64,000 bases of DNA, taken from assembly GCF_004331435.1 (NCBI RefSeq), contig NZ_SJKA01000012.1, positions 62,001 to 126,000 on the forward strand, in the 5' to 3' direction. The notes under the pieces are model-generated. The model had not been told where the DNA came from and made no database searches. It saw only the letters and a program-made list of their open reading frames with translations. Position numbers and translations under genes: made by a program. Shown in pieces: positions 58,342 through 64,000 of the stretch. The stretch comes from Kribbella sindirgiensis (GTDB lineage: Bacteria > Actinomycetota > Actinomycetes > Propionibacteriales > Kribbellaceae). The first letter of the stretch is position 1, and every line of letters begins with the position of its first letter.

Positions 58342-59106
58342 ATGTCAGGCCACTCCAAGTGGGCCACCACGAAGCACAAGAAGGCCGTCATCGACGCGAA
58401 GCGCGGCAAGCTCTTCGCGAAGCTGATCAAGAACATCGAGGTGGCCGCCCGGATGGGCGGTGGCGACCCCGGCGGGAACCCGACGCTGTACGACGCCATT
58501 CAGAAGGCGAAGAAGTCCTCGGTCCCGAACGACAACATCGACCGCGCGGTCAAGCGCGGTTCCGGTGCCGAGGCGGGCGGCGCGGAGTACCAGACGATCA
58601 TGTACGAGGGCTACGGCCCGAACGGCGTGGCGATGCTGGTCGAGTGCCTCACCGACAACCGCAACCGGGCCGCCGCGGACGTCCGGACGGCGATGACGCG
58701 CAACGGCGGATCGCTCGCCGACCCGAACTCGGTCGCGTACATGTTCAACCGCAAGGGCGTGATCGTCGTCGCCAAGGAGCAGGACGGCAAGTCGCTGTCC
58801 GAGGACGACGTGATGGAGGCCGTGCTCGAGGCCGGCGCCGACGAGGTCAACGACCTCGGTGAGTCCTGGGAGGTCGTCACCGAGGCCACCGACATGGTCG
58901 CGGCCCGGACGGCGCTGCAGGACGCCGGGATCGACTACGACTCCGCCGACGTCCAGTTCGTCCCGTCGATGACGGTCGAACTCGACGCCGACGGCGCCGG
59001 CAAGATCTTCCGCCTGATCGACGCCCTCGAGGACAGCGACGACGTCCAGAACGTCTACGCGAACTTCGACGTGTCGGACGAGATCATGGAAGCGGCCAAC
59101 GCCTGA
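58342..59106 (+). CDS. yebC: YebC/PmpR family protein
   Basis: 254 residues, full length for the family: SGHSKWATTKHKKAVIDAKR at the start, then IERAVKRG-like DNIDRAVKRGSGA, VECLTDNRNRAAADVR and the C-terminal PSMTVELD. Family members are transcription regulators (PmpR type) or aid translation at polyproline stretches. It has its own short promoter region after pdxT. In actinobacteria yebC usually precedes ruvC-ruvA-ruvB; here ruvC is not the next gene. Confidence 0.95.
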   Translation: MSGHSKWATTKHKKAVIDAKRGKLFAKLIKNIEVAARMGGGDPGGNPTLYDAIQKAKKSSVPNDNIDRAVKRGSGAEAGGAEYQTIMYEGYGPNGVAMLVECLTDNRNRAAADVRTAMTRNGGSLADPNSVAYMFNRKGVIVVAKEQDGKSLSEDDVMEAVLEAGADEVNDLGESWEVVTEATDMVAARTALQDAGIDYDSADVQFVPSMTVELDADGAGKIFRLIDALEDSDDVQNVYANFDVSDEIMEAANA

Positions 59107-59143
59107 TATCCCGCAGGGGAGGATCGATGGTAGGATCAGGAGC

Positions 59144-59407
59144 ATGAGTGAGACTACCGGAAAGTACTCGATCACCATGCCACGGGAGATCGCGGACGCG
59201 GCCCGGGCGCGGAGCGGACCGTCGGGTCTGTCGGCGTACGTCGCGGCCGCGGTGGCCCGTCAGGTCGAGCGGGACGATCTCAACGAGCTGATCGCGGCCG
59301 GTGAGGCCGAGCATGGTCGCATCTCCGAGGAAGCGATCCAGGCCAAGCGTGAACAGCTTCGGCGTGCGCGTCAGGATCAGCACGGTTCCGGCACGAGCGC
59401 TGCATGA
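59144..59407 (+). CDS. VapB-like antitoxin
   Basis: 87 residues. The N-terminal half (KYSITMPREIADAARARSG then LSAYVAAAVARQVERD) has a ribbon-helix-helix-like pattern; the C-terminal half is a charged helix (EEAIQAKREQLRRARQ) that would wrap the toxin. It is followed by a PIN-domain gene overlapping by four bases (ATGA), the standard order of VapBC modules. ATG 59144 follows AGGATCAGGAG. Confidence 0.8.
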   Translation: MSETTGKYSITMPREIADAARARSGPSGLSAYVAAAVARQVERDDLNELIAAGEAEHGRISEEAIQAKREQLRRARQDQHGSGTSAA

Positions 59408-59817
59408 CTCCTTCGGTCGCCACGCCAGGCGGCAGTCTGATCCTCGACAGTGAGGGACTCGCCCGAGCAGTTCTGCGGGATCGCGACGTGATGGAGTGGC
59501 TGGCCCTCGCTCGCGACGAGGACATGCGGGTCATCGCCAGCGCAGCAACTCTCATCGAGGTGGTGCATCCGCGGATCAGGAGGCCCGCTCTCGAGTGGAC
59601 CCTGTCGCGGATCATCGTGGAGCCGGTGACCGAGTTGATCGCGGGAGTGGCGATCGCGCTGTTGAGCGATGCGGGGTTGCACGGCCACAGGTACGCCATC
59701 GACGCGATGGTGTGTGCGACCGCGCTCGCCGCACCTGGGCCGGTCACGGCGCTGACCAGCGATCCCGATGATCTTGCTCGGCTCTGCGACGGCCGGGTTA
59801 CCGTGATCAAGATCTGA
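59404..59817 (+). CDS. PIN-domain ribonuclease, VapC-like toxin
   Basis: 137 residues. PIN-domain acidic residues are visible: Asp in LILDSEGLARA (about 15), Glu in TLIEVVHP (about 51) and the pair in YAIDAMVCATA (about 100), with TSDPDDLARL near the end. VapC toxins cut tRNA or rRNA; the target here is unknown. The stop is 28 bases from the end of the convergent lipoprotein gene. Confidence 0.83.
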   Translation: MTPSVATPGGSLILDSEGLARAVLRDRDVMEWLALARDEDMRVIASAATLIEVVHPRIRRPALEWTLSRIIVEPVTELIAGVAIALLSDAGLHGHRYAIDAMVCATALAAPGPVTALTSDPDDLARLCDGRVTVIKI

Positions 59818-59845
59818 GTCGTGCCACGCGCTGCTCAGGCGCGCC

Positions 59846-60634
59846 TCACAGCCCGAGGGCTTTTCCGTCGATCACCTGGGCGGCCGGCGGGGCCTTCGGC
59901 GTGGTGGCCTGGTTGTACTCGGTGAACGTCACCGCGTCGGCGCCGGACGACTCGAGGCGGACCGGGCGCGCGGTGACGGTGTCGACCCAGAGGGTGCCGT
60001 CGGTGTCGCGGAGACCGATCGCGGTGACGCCGTCGACGGTTCGGGTCGCGGTCTTGCGGAGCGTGCCGGTCGGCTCGAACAGCGTGTCGAAGAACTTTGG
60101 CTTGCTCGCGAACGCCGCGAGCTCACCGAGATCCTTGTCGGTCAAGGACGTCTTGATCCAGCGGCCCGCGACCAGCCCGATCACGGCGTCCGCGTCGGCC
60201 TTGTCCTTGATCTGGGCACGCCAGAACTTGTCACTGAGCTTTAGGTACGCCGTCTTGTCCAGGACGATCAGCGAGAACGCGGCGCCGTTGATGCTCATCG
60301 TGCCCTGACCACCCGCCTGACCGAGCCGGATGTCCAGCACGATCCGGTCGCCCCCGTCCGACATCGCCCCCTTCATCCGCACACTGGTCGCGGCCTTCGC
60401 GGCGGCTTGAGCCTTGCTCAGGATCTTCGCTGCGGACAGCCCGGCGATCGTGCTCGCCGGCGTACTGGGAGACGGTGTCACCACCGGAGACGGCGTAACG
60501 GACGTCACCGTCGGTGTGGGCGTCGGCGTAGTCCCCAGCGAGTCGCTGGTTGCCGGGTCAGATCCCTGGCAACCAGCGACAAGTCCAGCCAGCACACCCA
60601 CCACCGCGCAGATCGCCGTACGACGTATCAACAT
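59846..60634 (-). CDS. LppX/LprAFG-like lipoprotein
   Basis: 262 residues. A signal peptide with lipobox LVAGC (about residue 21) is followed by a Thr/Pro/Ser-rich linker (about 22-60) and a domain resembling the LppX_LprAFG family (TSVRMKGAMSDGGDRIVLD, GTMSINGAAFSLIVLDKTAYLKL). This family carries lipids or glycolipids to the outer layers in mycobacteria; in other actinobacteria its role is unclear. ATG 60634 is chosen over 60655 because the signal begins with basic IRR; GGAGGGGGAG precedes it. Confidence 0.83.
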   Translation of the reverse strand: MLIRRTAICAVVGVLAGLVAGCQGSDPATSDSLGTTPTPTPTVTSVTPSPVVTPSPSTPASTIAGLSAAKILSKAQAAAKAATSVRMKGAMSDGGDRIVLDIRLGQAGGQGTMSINGAAFSLIVLDKTAYLKLSDKFWRAQIKDKADADAVIGLVAGRWIKTSLTDKDLGELAAFASKPKFFDTLFEPTGTLRKTATRTVDGVTAIGLRDTDGTLWVDTVTARPVRLESSGADAVTFTEYNQATTPKAPPAAQVIDGKALGL

Positions 60635-60703
60635 CTCCCGCTCCCCCTCCCGCACTCCCCAGTGCAGATATTGAGAGAGATGCAGGAAGTGCCCGAAAAG
60701 TTG

Positions 60704-63397
60704 TTACGGGTCGACGATCTGGTCTCCGACCAGGGCGAGGGTTTGGATGGCGGCGAGGCCGTAGAGCGCTGTGGTGTTGGTGGAGATCCACTTGGCGGCC
60801 TGGGTGGGGTTGAGGGTGCTGGTGACGTCTTCGGCGGTCCAGGGGAGCGTCGGCGCGTAGCCGTCACCCTTGTAGAACTCCGACCAGGCGCGGGCGGCCA
60901 GGTCGTCGCGGTTCAGGCGGACCGAGGCGTACGCCGTGAGTCGCGCGTGCCCCTGCCGCAGGATGAGGTTGCCGAAGTACGCCCCGCACTCTGCTGTCTG
61001 CTCTGCGCGGGTCGCGTTGAACAAACGGCAGTACTGCAGCCACGCGGCCTCGAATGCGGGCATCTCCACCAGGTCGATCAGCTCGGCGCAGATCTCCACC
61101 TCGCCGAACATGGCGCTCAGATGGGACACGCTGACGATCTTCTCGGCCACAGGTGCGAAGCGTCCGGTGTCGAGGTCGTAGAGTCCGCTGCCGGTGACGA
61201 ACCCGTTCGGCATCGCCCCGATCGTTTCCATCGTCCCGAGCAGCTTGGCCTTCGCCACGGCCGCCTTGGGTCCTTGCCGCTCCCACTCGGTCAGCCAGGC
61301 AGCAGCCAGACCGCTCCAGTCCGTGCCGAGGCCGATGGACAGCGCATGCGGATCAGGTGTGTACGGCTCGGTCCTGATCTTCCGGAGCGGGTCCAGCACC
61401 AGGAACGTCTTGTCCGAGTCCACCAGCTCCGACAGCAGGTCGCCAGTACGGTCGTCAGCCGTCAGGTAGTAGTAGAACCGCCGGTACGCCGCCGTACTGA
61501 TCCGCTGCTGTTTCGCGCTGTCCGCCCAGTGCTGTACGCCGTGCCGCGTACCCAGGCCGGCCCACTGACCCAGGTGGTACACGTCGACCTCACCGGTGTG
61601 CCGTGTCATCGCCTCCGCGAACCGGAAGATGTCGGCACGCCCAGACCGCAGGAACGCGTACCAGAGCCACAGGTCCGGTGACAGCTCCGAGTTGTCCCAC
61701 GCGTACCCGCCGACGTCGTACCGCCACACCAGCCGGTCCTCGTCGAACGTGTGCATGATGTCGCCGTAGTCCCAGAACCCGTACCAGTGCCGCGACTCGA
61801 CCTGTTCGCGGTAGTAGTCGAACAGGAAGTCCAGGTGGTCCTCGATCGCCTTCTTGGCCGGCACCGACCGGTCCACCGGGGAGAACAGCCCACCGAAGAC
61901 CCGGGAGCTCACCAGCTGATCCACCGGGTTGATGAGCTGCGGCGGCGTCCGCACCTGGTCGGCCAGGTCACCCAGCCGTGCAGCCGAGGGTGTCGCCTCC
62001 AGTGCCCAGAACGTCAGCTCGGAGGTACGGGCGATGCCGTACGGCGTACCGAACGCGGGCTCGTAATCCTCATAGGTGATGTTGAGTCCCTCGAGCTGCT
62101 CCGGATAGGTGTCCTGGCCCATGCCGTCGTGGTAGAACCGCGTGTCCATCGCACCGGCCTCCGGCGACCACAGCCACACGGTCACCTCGGCTTCCTCGGT
62201 CGCCGCGTTCCGGATGTCCAGCTGCGTCGGGTGCCGCTGCCAGAAGTCCCTGAGCCCGAAGGCGAATCCGCCGCTCACGCCACCGACGTACCCGAGCCCG
62301 GAGGCGCGTTTGCCCTGGTCGACCGAGACCCAGCCGTAGCCCTTCTTGGTGCGCTTCTTCACGGCGAACCCGTCCGCGGTCAGCTGGCTCAGCGAGTAGT
62401 CGCCCCACTCGGGGATGTACTGCAGCCGCGTCGTCACCCGCTGGTCCCAGGTCGCGGGATCGGGCAGCTTGGTCCCGGCGATCTGCGCGGCCCGGACGAC
62501 GGCGCCCGGGTCGCGGCGCAGGCCGGTGATGCCCTTCACCGCCTCGGACACCATCCCGTGCCCCTCGCCGACGAACCGCACATGCCGGTCGTACGCCGCG
62601 TCGCGCATCGGCACCGAGAAGCGCACGCCGAGACCCGCGATGTAGTCCTTCTGCCCGTCGCGGTCGTAGACGAACGTGTGCACCATCCGCACGTTCTCCG
62701 CACCGGCGACGAAGTACAGCCGGACCGAGAACGGCAACCAGGTCAGGCCCTTGCGCGACTTGTGCCGGCCCTCCACCTTCACCACCGCGCGGACCGGTCC
62801 GGCCTGCTCGACGCTGACCTTCTGGATGTCGCTCTCGTACCGGTCCCGGACAGCGCCACCGGTCTCGTCCTCGGCGATCCTGTCCTGCTTCAGGTTCACG
62901 AGCACGCCCTTGTGGGCGATCAGAACGTCACCACGCCAGATCTGGCTGACCACCTCCGGCCCGCTCTTGCGGATGCGGGTGCGGATCACGCCGGTGTCGA
63001 CGTCGACGTACAGCTTCTCGTTCTTGACCGTGACGGGTCGCGCGGGCGCGGTCGCCGTACCCGGGCCGAGCGTGTACGACTCAGCAGGTGCGTCCACCGC
63101 GATCGCGTGCGCACTCCACTTGAGCGAGCCGTCCGGCCAGTAGGCGGTCGGCCAGCTCTGGAGTGGTACGTCGGCTCCGTCCGCCGACTTCAGCGCGAAC
63201 GACTGGTTCGCTGGTACGGCGCCCTTCGGCCACGGCGTACCCCAGGTGGTGACAGCCGCCGTAGTGGGCTTGCCTTCGAGCCAGGTGAGCTTCACTTCCT
63301 GCACCTCCGCGGCAGTTGCAGGTTGGATGTTGTCCAGCAGGGAGACCGCGGGCACTGCGGCCATACCTGCTAGGACTGTGCGTCTTGAGACCTCCAT
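60704..63397 (-). CDS. PL26-like (PcRGLX/YetA-type) secreted exo-rhamnogalacturonan lyase family protein
   Basis: 897 residues. A Tat signal peptide (SRRTVLAG, about 1-30) leads to an N-terminal beta-barrel domain beginning VKLTWLEGKPTTAAVTTWGTPWPKG, a central beta-sandwich, and an alpha/alpha-toroid C-terminal domain (about 520-890, with FLFDYYREQVESRHWYGFWDYGD). This order fits the PcRGLX/YetA family, including PL26 exo-rhamnogalacturonan lyases, which act on the rhamnogalacturonan I backbone. Activity is inferred from family only. The ATG overlaps the 3' end of the upstream paralogue by 28 bases. No transporter or regulator for pectin is in the window. Confidence 0.82.
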   Translation of the reverse strand: MEVSRRTVLAGMAAVPAVSLLDNIQPATAAEVQEVKLTWLEGKPTTAAVTTWGTPWPKGAVPANQSFALKSADGADVPLQSWPTAYWPDGSLKWSAHAIAVDAPAESYTLGPGTATAPARPVTVKNEKLYVDVDTGVIRTRIRKSGPEVVSQIWRGDVLIAHKGVLVNLKQDRIAEDETGGAVRDRYESDIQKVSVEQAGPVRAVVKVEGRHKSRKGLTWLPFSVRLYFVAGAENVRMVHTFVYDRDGQKDYIAGLGVRFSVPMRDAAYDRHVRFVGEGHGMVSEAVKGITGLRRDPGAVVRAAQIAGTKLPDPATWDQRVTTRLQYIPEWGDYSLSQLTADGFAVKKRTKKGYGWVSVDQGKRASGLGYVGGVSGGFAFGLRDFWQRHPTQLDIRNAATEEAEVTVWLWSPEAGAMDTRFYHDGMGQDTYPEQLEGLNITYEDYEPAFGTPYGIARTSELTFWALEATPSAARLGDLADQVRTPPQLINPVDQLVSSRVFGGLFSPVDRSVPAKKAIEDHLDFLFDYYREQVESRHWYGFWDYGDIMHTFDEDRLVWRYDVGGYAWDNSELSPDLWLWYAFLRSGRADIFRFAEAMTRHTGEVDVYHLGQWAGLGTRHGVQHWADSAKQQRISTAAYRRFYYYLTADDRTGDLLSELVDSDKTFLVLDPLRKIRTEPYTPDPHALSIGLGTDWSGLAAAWLTEWERQGPKAAVAKAKLLGTMETIGAMPNGFVTGSGLYDLDTGRFAPVAEKIVSVSHLSAMFGEVEICAELIDLVEMPAFEAAWLQYCRLFNATRAEQTAECGAYFGNLILRQGHARLTAYASVRLNRDDLAARAWSEFYKGDGYAPTLPWTAEDVTSTLNPTQAAKWISTNTTALYGLAAIQTLALVGDQIVDP

Positions 63398-64000
63398 GCC
63401 GTTCCACCTCTGTCATTCCGGTGTGCGGGGATCAGGGACAGGTTCTGGATCGCTGCCAGCGCGTACTGCGACGCGCCGTTGGTGCTGATGAACGCGGCCT
63501 CGTCGGCCGGCATCAGCGCGCCGTCGACGGGAGTGGTCTTCCACTCGGCGTTGTCCACCAAGAAGTTCCGCCAGGCCAGCCGGGCCAGCTCCTGGTCGCC
63601 GGTGCGCGCTGCGGCGTACGCGGCCAGCCGGCTGTGGGCCAGCTCTTGCGAGATGCCCTGCAACGGCTGTCCGAGCTCAGCGGCCTGCTCCTCGGGCGAG
63701 AGCAGGTACAGCCGGCAGTAGTCGAGCCAGGCCTTCTCGAACCCCGGTACGTCGAGGTCCAGGTCGATGAGCTCGGAACAGATCTCGGGCAGCCCGAAGA
63801 GTGAGGACAGGTGGGACACGGCGATTCCCCGCCTGCTGGTGTCGAAACGGCCGGTAGACACGTCCAGCCGTGCGTTGCCGGTCAGGAAGCCGTAGTGCAG
63901 CGCGGCGATGTCGGACATCGTGCCCAGCAGCCGCGCTCGCGCTCGCTCGTCTCCGTAGCGCTCCCACCGCGTGAGCCACGCAGCGGCCAAGGCACCCCAG
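63370..64000 (-). CDS. PL26-like (PcRGLX/YetA-type) protein, 3' part, cut by window edge
   Basis: The C-terminal about 209 residues of a second family member; the 5' part lies beyond position 64000. It aligns throughout with the end of the downstream protein: AAAWLTRWERYGDE against AAAWLTEWERQGPK, AVSHLSSLFGLPEICSELIDLDLD against SVSHLSAMFGEVEICAELIDLVEM, and SQYALAAIQNLSL against ALYGLAAIQTLAL. Tandem duplicates, overlapping by 28 bases and translated together. Whether it has a signal peptide cannot be seen. Confidence 0.82.
   Translation of the reverse strand, partial: WGALAAAWLTRWERYGDERARARLLGTMSDIAALHYGFLTGNARLDVSTGRFDTSRRGIAVSHLSSLFGLPEICSELIDLDLDVPGFEKAWLDYCRLYLLSPEEQAAELGQPLQGISQELAHSRLAAYAAARTGDQELARLAWRNFLVDNAEWKTTPVDGALMPADEAAFISTNGASQYALAAIQNLSLIPAHRNDRGGTAWRSQDAQS

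Noticed and set aside
1..64000. tRNA, rRNA and riboswitch search by eye
   Set aside because: No convincing cloverleaf, rRNA segment or conserved riboswitch core was seen; short or divergent RNAs could be missed without a covariance search.

Overview
The window is about 70% G+C throughout, uses many GTG and some TTG starts, and packs its genes with 4-base ATGA/GTGA or TGATG overlaps. Gene content (SARP-type regulators, DUF222/HNH protein, ECF sigma factors with a SnoaL-like tail, LplABC-type sugar transporters, pdxS-pdxT-yebC) points to a soil actinomycete. The mix resembles Kribbella or a related member of the Propionibacteriales; that placement is inference from gene content only. No tRNA, rRNA, CRISPR array, prophage or intact insertion sequence was recognised.

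Layout. 1-10.6 kb: end of a VOC protein, an ECF sigma factor, a beta-phosphoglucomutase/GH65 phosphorylase pair, a YeaQ-type membrane protein, a lipoprotein, a YcaQ-type protein, a secreted GH5 cellulase with a ricin-type lectin domain, an EamA exporter, a LysR regulator and a Cu/Zn SOD-like protein. 10.5-12.6 kb: a DUF222/HNH gene whose frame runs into an SDR pseudogene. 12.6-15.7 kb: a DUF1918 protein, a LysE exporter and an OmpR-type two-component system. 15.7-35 kb: a xyloglucan utilisation region (GH31, GH3, ROK regulator, ABC importer, GH74, GH42, LacI regulator, GH12), interrupted at 17.8-21.2 kb by an ABC-2 exporter with a frameshifted ATPase and a double-MerR regulator. 35-43 kb: a divergent MarR/EamA pair, two SARP/BTAD regulators, an alpha/beta hydrolase, a membrane glycosyltransferase and a threonine dehydratase. 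43-51 kb: ATP-grasp enzyme, GT-C enzyme, a fused DUF2064-methyltransferase, GT2, a second two-component system, an epimerase and MTA phosphorylase. 51-59 kb: a second ECF sigma factor, a PolA-like polymerase, a MocR/PdxR-like regulator, pdxS, an unknown gene, pdxT and yebC. 59-64 kb: a VapBC-like pair, a lipoprotein and two tandem PL26-like proteins, the last one cut by the window edge.

The main system is the xyloglucan locus. A perfect 14-bp palindrome, TCGAAGCGCTTCGA, occurs four times, each time just upstream of a xyloglucan gene: once before GH31, twice before GH3 and once between lacI and GH12. The transporter-GH74-GH42 operon lacks it and carries a different palindrome next to the divergent ROK gene. 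In the inferred model, secreted GH74 and GH12 cut xyloglucan, the ABC transporter imports the oligosaccharides, and cytosolic GH42, GH31 and GH3 remove galactose, xylose and glucose, under LacI plus ROK control.

Other structures stand out. A 105-bp palindromic element sits in frame in the C-terminal domain of GH3. The two promoters before the small SARP gene and before the alpha/beta hydrolase both carry TGCA(A/G)G direct repeats of 11-bp period, ending exactly 22 bases before ATG. Two sister palindromes lie 21 bp apart between marR and its exporter gene.
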